From Aquilaria yunnanensis (taxonomy: Eukaryota > Streptophyta > Magnoliopsida > Malvales > Thymelaeaceae), in contig CM077594.1 of the NCBI GenBank assembly GCA_039654915.1, positions 91,836,893 to 91,900,892 on the forward strand: a stretch of 64,000 bases of DNA, in the 5' to 3' direction. Below are positions 34,801 to 47,295 of the stretch, piece by piece (within the stretch, counting starts at the first letter, position 1; every line of letters starts with the position of its first letter). The translations under genes were made by a program, and so were the position numbers. The notes beneath the pieces are model-generated. The model worked only from the letters and a program-made list of their open reading frames with translations, had not been told where the DNA came from and searched no databases.

Positions 34801-35408
34801 ATACCCGAACACGGGTTTTAATAGGGTTTTAGTATATAGTATAATAGTGCTCATTAGGGCTCGTTGATATTGAAGGGCCTCACCATCAACAGCGAGCTCC
34901 GGCGAGGAAGAATTTCTTTTGCGCATCTTCTCTCAGCCGCACATCCTCCTCCCAATTGAGTCCATTTTGCTCCTCCTCCGTCAGCACTAGTTTTTCCACC
35001 GCTTTTGTAATTCCTCAATCCCTGACCCGCACGCAAATAATGGAACTCCTCCTTGATCTCGAGTTCATTAGCAATTCACAGATAAAAAATGAAAGCATCC
35101 ACCCACAAATTTGCAACGACCATAAGATTCAAGATAGATTTACGACGCAAAATATCGCTGTGCGATGCCTAGATATACTATAAAATTTACTCAGAGTATT
35201 AAAACTTAATTACTGATATTATTTATTTAGCACCGGCATATTACAGCTCTTGACATAGAAAAGCTAACCGCACTCTACAAAACAACCAAAAAAGCAAAAG
35301 AAAAAAAAGGCTGAACAGAACACAAAAACACCGCGGAGGGACATGTTATGTTCCTCCTCTCTGTTACAGTTTCACACAGTCGCAGTTTATTTTGTTTCGC
35401 TTATGACT
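34800..35408. other. Intergenic with a small GC-rich island
   Basis: 34850-35040 is GC-rich and reads like a gene fragment in composition, but no frame has a recognisable product. 35160-35408 contains the vicilin 3' flank (UTR and terminator presumed). Confidence 0.4.
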
Positions 35409-38400
35409 TCAGAACAATCGGGCCAATTCCAGAATGGATGATAGAGGCATGGGCCCCGCCTCGGTCTTCTCTTCGTTGTCTCTCCTCTGCCTTCCCCTGG
35501 ACTCGGCCGACGACACGATGTATGACTCTTTAGCGTTGTTGAATATCTGATCCACCAGCTTCGCCTGCACCCCGAAAGCCAACTCCTTCGCCTCGCTGTC
35601 CATTTCCCTCATCAAGTTCTCCCGCCCTTCATTGCGTCGACCGACCAAAACCAGCCCAGTCAGATAGACTAACAGAAGCGTATTTACGATCGAGATCAGG
35701 TTCACGTAGAGTTTAAGACTTTACCTGCGAGGAAGATACGCTCGTTGTTCCTGGCGTTGATTCCGAACCCAACTGTTGTCAGATTCTGGTTCCCAGTGGC
35801 CACCATTGTGAATGGATGACTTACCGGAATTACGAAGATGTCACCAGCGGAAATTCGGGCACTCAACCTTTGGATTTCTCCACTTCTCTCCTCCTCCTCC
35901 TCCTCCTCCTCTTCTTCTTCTCTTCTCCCTTCCTCTCCTCCATATTCTTCTCTTCGTCTCCCTCTGGATTCAGTTTCCATCCCCCGTCTGGAAAGATGTG
36001 GGCAAACTATCTCGACAAGCCCCTCCCCATTCGCCACGTAAACGACGGTTGTCTTTCTCGAGTTGTAGTGCGGAGCAAACATGGCGTCCTGTTTAAGATC
36101 GGCGATCCCGACGGAGACCTCAATGTCTTCCAGTTGCCCGAATTCATCGGGCGTGGCTTCAAAGAAGCGGCCATTTTGGTTGGAGTAGACTGGTTTCTGG
36201 TTCATCAGGTCGATCGGGCTTCTCATGTCCCGGCCTTTCGACTTGGGCGAGGAAGCGTTGCGGCTCATCGCCTGAAGCTGCTGTTGACTCGCTCTCCGGA
36301 ATATACCCTGCTGCTGCCTCTCTTGCCCCTGGAACAGCCTCTCTAGTTCTTCCCTTGGTGTCTGAAACAGGAACCAATATCATAATCAGATACCAACTTT
36401 CTGAAAATTCGTTAGCTGCAACAACGGGAGAACCATACATTTAGGGCTTGCTCCAGGATTTCAGTGCTGAAGGCTCTGTAATAAGGTTGGGGACTTTCAC
36501 CTCCAGCAGGGTACAAATCCTGCGACATTGGCAATAATAATAATAATAAAGGAAGTAATAAGCACAAGAGCATTGAGGGTTGAAAATAAGAGTTGAAAAT
36601 AAGCTAATTACAAATCAACCAGACTCTTTTACTTTAAAGCTTCTACCTGAAACCGGCCAGGAATATTTACTGGGTTAACAAAAATGGCGACGTTTAGCTC
36701 CTCATTGCTCTCATGGTTGATCAGGTACAGGGTGTTTCCAGAAGGAACTCTAATCACATTTCCTTGTTGAATATTGTATGACTCTTTCCTTTCGTGATTA
36801 ACGAAAGTAATCGTCCCCCTTCCTGTCGTAAACATGGCAAGGTAATTAGTCTATCAGCCATGATTCAAAGTTACTTAAGCTCTTAATTTCAAATGAAGCT
36901 CACCCCTTGTTACTACACAAATCGAATCAGAATCGGAGTGGTGGGGAAGAACGAAGGTGTTGGGACTGACTACCAGCTCGGCAAACCGGAAGTTCTTTAT
37001 GCCGCGGAGGAGGCGAGACCTGGAAGTGAACTTAGGAAGAACCCTGAGACTGCCCTGTGACGACCGGAACCGCTCCTGGAACCGCTGCGAGTGGAAGTAG
37101 TAGGGGTTGTTACTTTGTTCTTGCTCTTCCCCGGCTCCACCAACTTCTTCCTCCCTTCTTCCCCTGCCTTGTTCTTGTTCTTCTCTGTATTGCCTGTCGC
37201 ATCTTCTCTGGCATGGGCCTCGCTGCCGTTGGGAGGTTTGTCGGCACCGTTGCTTGCATTCCTCGTATTCTTGCGCCGGCTCTTGCTCACCTGGTCGATG
37301 AAGGCAGGAATGTAGAAAAGATTTAAGTACTTCCTCAGATTTGGATGGCTTGGTTCCTTTTCAAGGATCAATCAGACAAGAGATCCTTCTAAAAAAGATG
37401 TTATACTGAATTGCTACCTCTGTGTCGCCTGCCTTCGCTTTCTTGCCGTTCTCGTTCATAGTCTTCTTGACACCTTCTCTGGCACTGTTGTTGCTCCTGC
37501 CCACGCGCTTGTTCTTGGCATTGGCGTTGGCACTCCTCGTATCGTTGTCTAGCAGGGTCTTCATCGCCTAATCAAGGAATGCGTTTAGGGAACGAACTCA
37601 ATATTCTCAATTAATTGGCTAATATGGTGGTGTTACTATTTATTTATGTGGCGACTGGCTAGCTGCCTAGCTAGCGGTTACCTCTTCCTCGTCTGCTCTC
37701 GCTTTCTTCTCTTTCTCGCTCATATTCCTCTTGACACCTTTTTTGGCATTGTTGCTGTGAGCTACCTTCCTGCCTCCGGCATTGCTCCTGGCACTCTTCG
37801 TAACGACATCTAGGATCTTTCTCGCTATCGTCACCTAGTTTAATGGAGAAAATATATTAGTATATCTTATTCGTTGAGGCTTCCAAAGCGTAATTTTGGT
37901 TGGAGACTTGGTATTAACTATAAGCTCACCTCCGCCTCGTCGGTGCTCTCTTTCTTGCCGTTGTTCTTCTTCCTGATATTCCTCCCGACACCTTCTCTGG
38001 CATTCTTCCTGTTGCCGTCCCCTCTCTTGCCTCTCGCAGCTTTGCGAGCACTCCTCGAAGCGACGGCGAGGATCTTGCTTCTGGTTAATTTTGTTCCCTA
38101 CCTCTTCGCTTCGTCGCCCCTCTCGGCCTCTAGACTGTTCCCTGCACTGTTGCTCGCACTGCTGCCGCTCCCTCTGGCTGCGGGTTTCCCACGAGCACCT
38201 CCTCTCGCACTCCTCCCGTCTCTGCGGCTCCCGACCGCTCTCGCCTTCTCGCTTTCGTTCTCTCTCCTCGCAGAACCGCTGGCACTCTTCCGGTCGCCCT
38301 AGCTGCATCTCCTCGCACTGCCAGACACACTGCTCATACCTTTGGCGTTGGTTCTCCTGGTTGGTGAGCTCAGTTTTCAGGACGGAAACATCGTTGGCCA

Positions 38401-38473
38401 AACAAAGGAGCGCAGAGGAAAGAACGAGAGCAGAGAGGCAGAGAAACAAAGGGGAATATTTAGAGATCAACAT
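35409..38473 (-). CDS. 7S vicilin-like seed storage protein with six N-terminal cysteine-pair modules (MiAMP2 type), 781 aa
   Basis: Eight exons on the minus strand: 38473-37930, 37834-37682, 37567-37418, 37290-36904, 36822-36647, 36519-36439, 36361-35725 and 35626-35409. Residues 1-26 are a signal peptide. Six modules of the form CxxxC-x(9-12)-CxxxC follow: three in exon 1 (Cys49/53/64/68; 89/93/106/110; 142/146/158/162), one each in exons 2 and 3, and one at the start of exon 4. Such modules are released as antimicrobial hairpin peptides from Macadamia MiAMP2. Two cupin domains follow: the first in exons 4-6 (from NPYYFHSQRF), the second in exons 7-8 (from SPIDLMNQKPVYSNQNGRFF), with an acidic loop containing 11 Glu. 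The protein is a trimeric globulin of seed storage vacuoles. The last acceptor (35627) has a weak pyrimidine tract but restores the conserved AGRENL. Confidence 0.93.
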
Positions 38474-38519
38474 TGCTGAGTTTTGGTGAATGATTTTCTT
38501 GCAAAATGGGGCCTGTGAA

Positions 38520-38682
38520 ATTTATAGAGGGGTGCAGAGGATACTGTAGCATGCAGAAATCTCATACGTGTTGGAGGGCTTAACATGCAAGGTGACGAGT
38601 GTTGGTCCGATGGAAAAACTAAGAGAGGAGGAATTGTTTTGGTTTGTCGCAACAAAACCCAGGCGCCACCTCTGGTCACGTG
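38520..38682 (-). promoter_or_regulatory. Seed-type promoter of the vicilin gene
   Basis: TATAAAT on the minus strand at 38526-38520, 47 bp before the ATG. CATGCA (RY-type seed motif) occurs at 38550-38555 and 38584-38589. ACGTGT (ABRE-like) lies at 38566-38571 and a CACGTG G-box at 38677-38682. RY plus G-box/ABRE is the known arrangement for ABI3/FUS3/LEC2 and bZIP control of storage-protein genes, so embryo-specific expression is inferred. Confidence 0.7.
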
Positions 38683-38689
38683 GAACGGA

Positions 38690-39363
38690 GCTGCTGACGA
38701 GGACATAAGGAGGCAAGCTAACCGGCTATTCCTACCGGACAAGGATTTTGGGCTCGATCTCATCCCGAATTGTTTACGTGGAGAACTGTTGACGTAATTG
38801 CTGAGTTTCGACTCGGGTGAAGTCGAGGAAGAAACCAAATGTGACCGAGTTGTGCGGCGATTTACCGAGTTGATAGTGATCGATATATGTATGGGGAGGA
38901 ACTCAGTGGTACACTTGTACCGTGTACGGGGAACCCGTAGCGGAGCAGGATCAACCTACGCTGCAGATGAGATGACGCCTTTAGCTAGAAAGTAATGATG
39001 ATGATAAGCATGAAAATTAGATTCTAACAGGTGTCGTCATGACAAATATAGATTGGTATATCATATATGTCTGCCATGAATAGGGCTCAAAATTGCAAAG
39101 GTAGACCAATCAACATCAATTGTCATGCGCATCAATAAGGATGAATTGAGGTCACAAAAATAGAAATATAAAAAAATATCCTATTATCACCTAATCTGAC
39201 TATTCAAACATAAATTTGACCTTTCCTGTAAAGTTATGGATGAGGTATGAGTTTAACTTATTCTATTCGATTCTACTTGCACCCCTCTTAAATCAGCATG
39301 TTGATATTTAAAATATTATTTTATTTTAAAATAAAATTATAATGTAGCATAAATCATCTTATA
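38690..39363. other. Vicilin upstream DNA and intergenic sequence
   Basis: No further gene. The first few hundred bases are moderately GC-rich and may belong to the vicilin promoter. Confidence 0.45.
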
Positions 39364-39622
39364 CTCCTATCGTCCCATAATAAATAAAACGTTTCTCTAG
39401 ACACGGAGATTAAGGTATTTATGTAGTAAAAATTTAGATAATGAATAAAAAATGAAAGATTCTTTTTTTGTTTTGTGCGTTGAGAGTTTAAATGAAGATT
39501 AAAAAAAATTCTTTATTGGATTTTGTGTAATGAGAGTTTAAATGATGGTAGTAAGGTAAATTAGAAGTTGAAAACTTTCTAAAATAGGAAACATTTCATT
39601 CTTTTTGGGGTTTAGGGAAAAA
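39364..39622. mobile_element. Stowaway/Mariner-like MITE, degraded
   Basis: The left end CTCCTATCGTCCCATAATAA after TA (39362-39363) is a typical Mariner MITE terminus, continuing to AAAACGTTTCT. The right end (GAAACATTTCATTCTTTTTGG then GGTTTAGGG, TA at about 39623) is its decayed counterpart. There is no coding. Confidence 0.65.
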
Positions 39623-39624
39623 TA

Positions 39625-40280
39625 TATGTCTTAAAATGGATTGGTACGTAGTACCTATCTACCCGCGGGACGAGTACTACCCACCCAATTACTTAAGAAG
39701 AGGATTTAGAATTAGCTATACTCAGCCCAAACTCAACTCATTGACATCTCTAACTCAAAATAAATTTTTTTTTTCCTTATGGCTATTGGAAAAGGTTTAA
39801 ACTTGCTTGAGCCCAATTTATGTTTACGTTTACTTCTACATAATTTGAACAAACATGTTGAAAGTTAAACTACCTAGCTAGGGTTTTGAGTCAGACGATT
39901 GAAACCCTTGATCATCGGCTGGCTCTAGTCACCTACGTTCAAAGACATGGAAAATGGGCATTAGGACGACCCTCCCGGTGTATCCCGAAGGAGACCCATC
40001 CTACACTCAAGTCAGCATAGCTATGGTGTAAAGATGTAAGGAAGAAATAAGAGAGATACACGCTATATATATAACTAGTATGTGGGCTTAGTGGGTCTAT
40101 GCCCTAGTTTTTTAATCCAATGGGTTTTATTATGCCTCTATTTATAAATCAGGCTCGATAACCCAGTAATAATTAGGTTTAATTCGAGCTTTATCTATCA
40201 CATGTACATCTAGAGAAGTACTTGTCAGTGAGCTAGTGTGGAAACTTGGAGGGGATGGTTTGAATCTAGATAAACCCTTT
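39625..40280. other. Intergenic, no gene recognised
   Basis: Mixed-composition spacer between the Mariner MITE and the T-rich tract. No reading frame or repeat of note was seen. Confidence 0.5.
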
Positions 40281-40289
40281 GATGTCTCT

Positions 40290-41255
40290 TTCCCCATTTT
40301 TTTTTTTGTTTTTTCATTTTTTTCACAGTTTTTTTCCCGTTTTGTTTTCTATTTTCTTTGCACCTTTTCATTTTCATTTTTTTTAGTTTTGTCTTTTATT
40401 TTATTTTCCTATTTTTACTTTTTTATTTTTATTTTCTCATCTTTTTCAAGTTTTCCTTTTCTTTTTCATTTTTTGTATTATTTTTAGTTTTATATGTTGT
40501 TTTGTTTCCAATTTTATTTCTTTATTTTTTACTTTTAATTTGCCTACATTTTCTTCTTAGTTTTATTTTTGTATTCTTTGTATTTTTCTTAAAAATTTCT
40601 ATATTTTTCATTTCAAATTTCTTAACTAATAAAAGAAAACAACTAATTGAATAAAAAAATAAACAGTTACTAGTAAAAAACAAATAGTTCCTAACATAGA
40701 ACAAAGAGATAATAATTAAATAAAAAATAAATTATCTAAAAAACTAAGTTATGCTAATAAAATATTACAAATAGATAATAATAAAAGAACAAAAAAATAA
40801 ATAGTTTATCCAAAAAAATAACCAAGAAATTGTAGAAGGAAAAAAAATTGAGCTAAAATAACAAATAGCTACAAAAAAAAATATTTATTTTTATAATAAA
40901 ATAAATAGCTAGTAACAAAAGAATAAATAACTACAGATAGAAAACAGAACTAATTTATTTGAAAGAAGAAATAAGAACTAATGAAAATTTTATTGTATGT
41001 GATATGTTTTAGGTTAATTTATATATGTTAAAAAAAAAGAAAAATTGAAGAAGAAATTTTTTTCTTAGAAAAAGATAAATCTAAAATATGGAAACATAAG
41101 ACCAAATGTAACAAAAGAACAAATAAGAACCAATAAAAGAATAGAAAGTATTCATAAAAGAATAGACAGGCTAAAAGAACAAATAGGAACATCCACTAAA
41201 GAACAAACAAAACTAATAAAAACAAAATTGATAAAAGAATAAACGTGTATACATG
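40290..41255. repeat. T-rich then A-rich low-complexity block
   Basis: About 330 bp strongly T-rich (40290-40620) is followed by about 620 bp strongly A-rich (40630-41255) with loosely repeated AACAAATAG / AATAAATAG units. Phe-rich and Lys/Asn-rich frames here are composition artefacts. Confidence 0.8.
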
Positions 41256-41579
41256 AGATAGGCTCATACAAAACCTACTCATTGGAGCATTTATTCTTAA
41301 TTTACATGTTGTGGTGCCGATTATTTAATCATGAACACTTATATAAGATTTTCTTGACTACTAAAAAAAAAAAAATTTCTAACAGGCAAATTACCAACGT
41401 GTTAAATTGTTAGTAAGAAAATTTAAAATTTACCAACAGTCAAACATGTTGGTAATTTACTAACAGTCAAATACGTTGGTAATTTACAACTTTACGTATT
41501 TTTCAACAGGTAAATTACCAATGATCAAACTGTAGTAAATTCCAACGCGTTAGACCATTGATAAATTACCCATTTAAAA

Positions 41580-41580
<1 letters not shown>

Positions 41581-41653
<73 letters not shown>
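41581..41653. repeat. (TTA)n microsatellite
   Basis: About 24 uninterrupted TTA units inside CACTA copy 2. Confidence 0.95.
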
Positions 41654-41833
41654 GTTTTATAATATATAATATATCATCTAATATAGTATAGCATCTACTA
41701 CACACACACACACACACTTACATATATAATATGAATGTGAATATTAATATTAATAATAATATTATTATTAAATTATTATTATTATATATATTATTGTATC
41801 ATATGTATCTTCTAATATGTTTGGTAACATATT

Positions 41834-41840
<7 letters not shown>

Positions 41841-41883
<43 letters not shown>

Positions 41884-41893
41884 TAAATATTTA

Positions 41894-41929
<36 letters not shown>

Positions 41930-41938
41930 TCCCTCTGC
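41841..41938. repeat. (AAT)n-(TTA)n inverted microsatellite pair
   Basis: (AAT)14 at 41841-41882 faces (TTA)16 at 41891-41938 across an 8-bp spacer, so the pair can fold into a hairpin. The Mariner-like element at 41939 is inserted at its right edge. Confidence 0.9.
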
Positions 41939-42834
41939 CCTAGTTTCTATGCACCATTTGGGTTCGCACGTAGACCAAGGCATTTTACTATTTTTCTCTT
42001 TTTTTTTCCAAGTTTTCCCTTCTCCTTCTTTCTTCCTTCTTTGCCTATTAGGTTGTCGCTGCTCCGTCCGTTGTCGACCTCGATCCTTCAGCCTCTGTTT
42101 GCACTTTCCACCATATGTCTTTGCCTTTGCCTCCATCCCCATATGTTTCTTTGGCCTCGATTCGCATCGATCACTCCCCATCCGGCCTTGATTCACTTTG
42201 TCAATTTGCCTCATTGATTAGCCACAGTCGATTCGCCTCCATTGGTTACCGTAATCTAGCCACTGGCTTTTCTACGGGATCGAAAGATGATCGAAAAAGG
42301 TCAACCTCAGCTGCAACACGAAACCCAGAAATGGATTCCAATAATAAAAAATCCCTAAATCTTGAACATCAGTAAAGATATCGACCTCATCGTTGACCGC
42401 AAATTCGGCCTCCTCCAATCTCTTTGCCTTGTCTCCTCATCGCCTCCCACCTCCTGCCTTCGATCTTCTAGTGTTGTCTTCTACCTCACCGCCTTCCAGC
42501 CACCGCCTTAAAATCCCCATCTAGATCTTCCTATCCTGTTACCCTAACTTCCTTACTCCGTCGCTCGTAGCCCTGACCTCCTTTCCTAGTCATTCGCCGC
42601 CCCGATTGCCCTTTGCCTACCGCCCTATTTACCGATTGTCACCATGTCGGCGATGACCAATGAGGGCATCAAAGAAATAAAGTAGGAACAAAATGAACAA
42701 GAGTAAAGTAGAATAGATGAAGAAGGGTATAATTGTCAAATTGTCTAGTAAAATTTACTAAAAAGTGAAATGGTGCAAAAACTGAGGGATAACCCAAAAA
42801 GGAAAATGGTGCAAAGAATATGGGACGGAAGGAG
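41939..42834. mobile_element. Mariner/Stowaway-like element with GC-rich interior
   Basis: The left end CTCCCTCTGCCC continues to CTATGCACCATTTGGG. The right end, reversed, is CTCCTTCCGTCCC continuing to CTTTGCACCATTTTCC. TA flanks both sides (41937-41938 and 42835-42836). At 896 bp it is large for a Stowaway MITE; about 42040-42650 is GC-rich and may be captured genomic DNA, though no gene is recognisable. It is nested in CACTA copy 2. Confidence 0.8.
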
Positions 42835-44313
42835 TATATGAAAAGCTTATATATATATATAAGCCCATAAAGCCCAAAAAACCCAAAACCCTAACCTAGC
42901 CTAAATAAAAACTCTAACCTATTTCTCACAACCCGTAACCCTCCTCTCTCTGCCGTCTCTCACCATCCCCTATCTCTTTGCTATCGTCTCTCCTCCCTCT
43001 ATCATTCTCCTCCCCAGCCAGCATTCTCCCTCCGTCCTTCCACAGCCTTACGACCTTCCTCGCGTCGTCGCCTCACCCATCACTGGATCACCTTTTTCCT
43101 CCTTGCCTTGCCTCGCTTCCCCGCTTAGCTCCCTGCAATGGGTCCTCTCGCCTCTTTACTGATTTCATTGTTAATTTTGTGTTTAATTTGATGTTTGATT
43201 TTATAGATTTGGTTGTGCATTTTATGTATGAACTTGTAGATACAGTTGTATGATTTTGATTTTGTAGATTTGATTGTTTGATTGTAGATTAGTTTTTGAT
43301 TTTGTTAATTTTTAGTTATTTTTTATGAATTTTTTGAATTTATTCTAAGAGTTTGAAATTTTGGTGAATTTTTAAATTTTTTTTATTAATTTTGGTAATT
43401 TAATATTAATTTGGGTGAATTTTATTGAATTTTTTATGATATTTTTATTTTTGTGAATTTTTCCATTTTTTTTTAATTTTTAAATTTTTATTAATTTTGG
43501 TAAACTTTTTGTGAATTTTAGTAAGTTTTTTTTTTAATTTTTGAAATATTATTATAATTTTGTGTAATTTTTATTTCTGAATTTTTTATGAATTTTTTGG
43601 TACTAATACAATCTTTGTTATATAATTTTACTAAGTATAATTTTTAGTCAATATAACATATAATTTTAGTAAATATAACATATAATTTTACTAAATATAG
43701 TTTTACCAATGTTTTAAATATTAATTTCTCAGTTTTTTTAATATTAATTTTTAATTTTCTATGCATGAATTTAGTAAAATTTAATGGAAATTTTAATAGT
43801 AATTATTTTAGTTTTTTTCACATTTTTTTAAATAAATAGTAGTTTCTAACGGCTCCTTATTGAAAACTGTTTTATTTTTAAAAAAATTTCAAGATATTTA
43901 CCAACGGTATTGTGCATTGGAAATATTAACAATAACCTAACACATTGGTATTTACCAACAGCTTAAACCATTGGTAGATTACCAACAGCCTAAACCGTTT
44001 AGGTTGTTGGTAATCTACCAATGGTTTAAGCTGTTGGTAAATAGCTACAGCCTACCACGTTGGTAAATGTTAAGTCATTGGTAAAAGACATGTGAACTTA
44101 GGCCGTTGGTAATTTCCAACGATCAGCTATTGGTAAATTAACCAATGGAAACTACCAACGGCTTAGTATTAAGCCGTTAATAAAAAAATTTTCAACGTGT
44201 TAATTACCAACGGCTTACTACAATGGTTACGCATTGGTAATTAATTTTGAAATTATCAACACGTTGTCGTTGGTAACGGCCGTTGATCAATGCTTTCTTT
44301 TTTATTAGTGCTT

Positions 44314-46200
44314 ATTGTTGATCAGGTGAGGAGAAATCAAAGCCAAATCAAATCAAGCTGCAATTTCAATGTTAGATTTAAAGAACGCAACAAGGAATGT
44401 AAAGAATGCATAAGGGTGTTACATCAAGTCCAAATTCAAATCTGACAAAAGCTTTGAGGAACGTGAAGAACGTGTTTCTATGTTACATCAAGTCCACCCC
44501 TAAGGAAAAGCAATGAAAAAATGGCAAAAAGTGCAAGAAGTACAAAGTCTAAGGAAAACAACAAAAGAGCATCAAAAGTCCAGGAAAAGACAATAAGTAT
44601 GCTGAAGGCTTAGGTTGAAGAAAAGTGGCAGAGAACACTAGGAGGAGTATGCATATGAAGCATATAAGAGAGTTAATCCAAAAATCATTGTATCAAATTT
44701 CCAAAAAAATTAAATTTATAATGCAATTAATTTCAAGTGCAATTTTATTTACACGAAATTTGTGTGTATAATCTGATAATTATATTCTAGTAAATTTAAT
44801 TAAACCATGCAATATTAAATTTTTGGTAGTTAATAGATAATTAAAATTATTAATTTTTTATTTTTTTAAATCAAATTCTGTGTGCCACATTCGTACTCAT
44901 GTAGCAACTTCTATCAACTTTTTATCAATATAATATCATCTAATTTCATTCATTTAACTAACTTACCAAGAATTTGTAAATTGGAAAAACTTAGCAATCT
45001 CATTTATTAAAATGAAAAACATTACTCGAGATACATTCTAGGAGTTTCAAAAGCTTTTGGAAACAAAAGGTATTCCTCTATACCCAAACATGCTATGGAT
45101 CACATATCCATTGAATAAAATTTGAAAAAAATGAAAATTTTTGCACAACTGAGTTTCACTTTAATTTTTTCTAGCTTTTATTACTTTTCTTTCTTTATTA
45201 AAAATTAAAAAAATAAAAAAAATATCCAACAAGTGGTTTTGAATCAAATAAGCAGAATCTTACATTCATATCATACTAGGCAAAACGTAAGCCTTTATTA
45301 CTTCAACTTCTTCTTCTTCTTCTTGCTAAAGTTTTCTTGTTGTTTCTTTATTAACATTGTTTTATTAGTCATTAGTGTTGAAGCATCCAATTTAAAATCA
45401 ATTGAAGATAAGTGGAGAGACCTTATTACAATATATAGAGACAAGTACCGAAACTATAACAACTGGGTGGTTAGAGTAAAGACCAAGAAAGATCAAGGTT
45501 CGCAAAACCTGAGCTCTAATATTATATTAAAACATTTAATTTAAAACCAATTGGTAATAAAATAGAGATGCCTCATCACAATATATAGAGATAAGAAACC
45601 CCTTCATTAAACCATACAAGATTTAACAACTCTCATTATATGTTACTAAGGATAGTTCAGAGAGGTGAATGAGGGGATTTCATTTTAAGGGTGATGAGGA
45701 TATATTGAAGTGTGAAGCATGAACTCCACCACCCGCAGGCAAAGAAATCAATGGACATGTCCTTTAAACTTCATATACTCTTTATTGAAGTTAGAGTTAT
45801 GACTATTTGAACTTCTCAGTTTATAAAATAACATGAAGTTTTTCCTAAAAATAAAAAGAAACTTACATAACATATATAAAAAAGTAATGACAACCTTGGC
45901 ACAAATATGTCATTATGAGATTTGTAAAAATTGAGCAAAATGCACATCATATGTCTCTCTATGTAGAGAATTATTATAGCGCCATGGTGAATTTGTGAGC
46001 AAATTTAATAGAAGCAAAGTCAAGAACATATTCTATTTATTTTTTATTTTTTTGAAATACAGTATTTTAACAACGTTATTTTTTTATTTTTTTTATTTTG
46101 GATAAAAAGATCAAACAAGTCTCAATAGATTGGCACACTTGGCGCAGGTGGGGCAGGAGGAGCTAACAGAATCGAAACGGAAAAGGTGGGAGTGTGATCT
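44314..46200. other. Intergenic with dispersed short repeats
   Basis: A unit like GTTACATCAAGTCCA repeats near 44420-44500. A unit around ATTTAAAA.CAATTG..AATA..TAGAGA.....TCA.AATATATAGAGA occurs at about 45390 and 45530 and again near 61720. No gene was recognised. Confidence 0.5.
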
Positions 46201-46473
46201 GAATCCTAACGGTCTTCGGCGCGAATTTAAAAACAATCCTCTCCCTCCCCATTCCCCGTTCACGAACTCAGTCTCCTCCTCCTACTTAACAGCTAACCTA
46301 CACTAACCCTACCTCATTCCTTTTCCGGTTTCCACCCTCCTTAATCAATTCCTCTTCTCAATTCGCCAACGTCTCACTCTAAGAACCCTAATCCCCATTT
46401 CTTCGCCTCCGCGCCTCACAAAACCCACTGCCCTTCCTTCATCCGAGCGATCTGTTTCCTTGAGTTCCCGACG

Positions 46474-47295
46474 ATGCCATCCAAACGAACTCGGGTTACC
46501 CGATCCTGGAGCCACGGCGAGTTTGGGGTTTTCACTCAGTTCCTGCCAATTGAGTCGCCTCCGGTTTCTTTGTTCGAGAGCAAACGCTCCGTTGCTTCTC
46601 CATTGAAGGGATCCAAACGCCAGACGGTGTTGACGCAGCGGCGGAGAGAAGACGAGTCTCGCGGGAGTGTCTTTACTATTTGGTCTCCCGAGAGAGAGGC
46701 ACAGTCTCAGAAGACGAATTCTGATGAACGGTTTGGCGCCTTCTTTGATACTTGTGCTTTGTGCAAGAAGAAGCTCGACCTGGCTCTCGATATTTACATG
46801 TACGGGTAAGGTTTGATTTGATATTTCTTAAGATCCTAATCTTTCATTCAATTTCCGTTGTTTTCTTGCAATAATTTCCGTTGTAATCCTGATCATGAAA
46901 ATACACTAAAAGAACAATAGTCTAGCTTGAATTCTTCTAATGGTTGAAGAAGGTCTCTTATGTATGTGCCTATTGATCACATAAAACCTAACAAGATATT
47001 TTGTACAGAAGTGACTTCACTACCGGCTTTTCTCATGTATTTGAACAGATACTATAGATCTACTTCCGTTTTATTTGTCTTCCACCTGAATGTAGAGTGC
47101 TGCTCAGATGGTTTGACTTTGTTTTTCGTTGTACACTGTGACTATGTCTTTACTTGTGGTGGAGCACTTCATTGATGATGATGGTGTGAAATTTTTCCTT
47201 GTTGCAGGTACTTAGGCGCATTTTGCTCCACGAGTTGCCGGGATGATCGGATAGCTTTGGATGGATTTGCTGATGCATTTGATATAGAAGCATAG
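46474..47295 (+). CDS. FCS-like zinc finger (FLZ, formerly DUF581) protein, 139 aa
   Basis: Two exons, 46474-46805 and 47208-47295, with a phase 2 GT-AG intron. The FLZ domain spans the intron: FFDTCALCKKKLDLALDIYMY in exon 1, then GYLGAFCSTSCRDDRI in exon 2, giving the C-x2-C and FCS-x2-C zinc ligands. FLZ proteins are small plant-specific adaptors that bind SnRK1 kinase and link energy, sugar and stress signalling. The N-terminal 80 residues are basic and Ser-rich, with no other domain. Usual FLZ domains have RGD between MY and the FCS half; here the linker is GYLGA, a slight divergence. The split of the finger by an intron at this position is common in the family. Confidence 0.92.

Larger units (their letters stand above)
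41356..44310. mobile_element. CACTA transposon, family A copy 2, non-autonomous, with nested Mariner-like element
   Basis: The left end is GACTACTAAAAAAA at 41356 (first base changed from C). The right end TTTTTTATTAGTG finishes at 44310. CTT flanks both sides (41353-41355 and 44311-44313). Both subterminal zones are full of TTACCAACGG / CCGTTGGTAA motifs, the same as in the element at 5261-9795. The right half (about 42840-44310: CCCTAACC leader, GC-rich block, ATTTTTGTGAATTTT tract, motif array) is the reverse of the left half of that element. No transposase seen. Confidence 0.9.

Noticed and set aside
34854..35183. GC-rich island as an exon
   Set aside because: Neither strand gives a conserved product or a plausible splice pattern.
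37057..38489. Several plus-strand frames of 65-140 codons
   Set aside because: They are antisense shadows of the Glu/Arg/Gln-rich vicilin exons.
40236..40654. Phe-rich frames suggesting membrane proteins
   Set aside because: They are products of T-rich low-complexity sequence.
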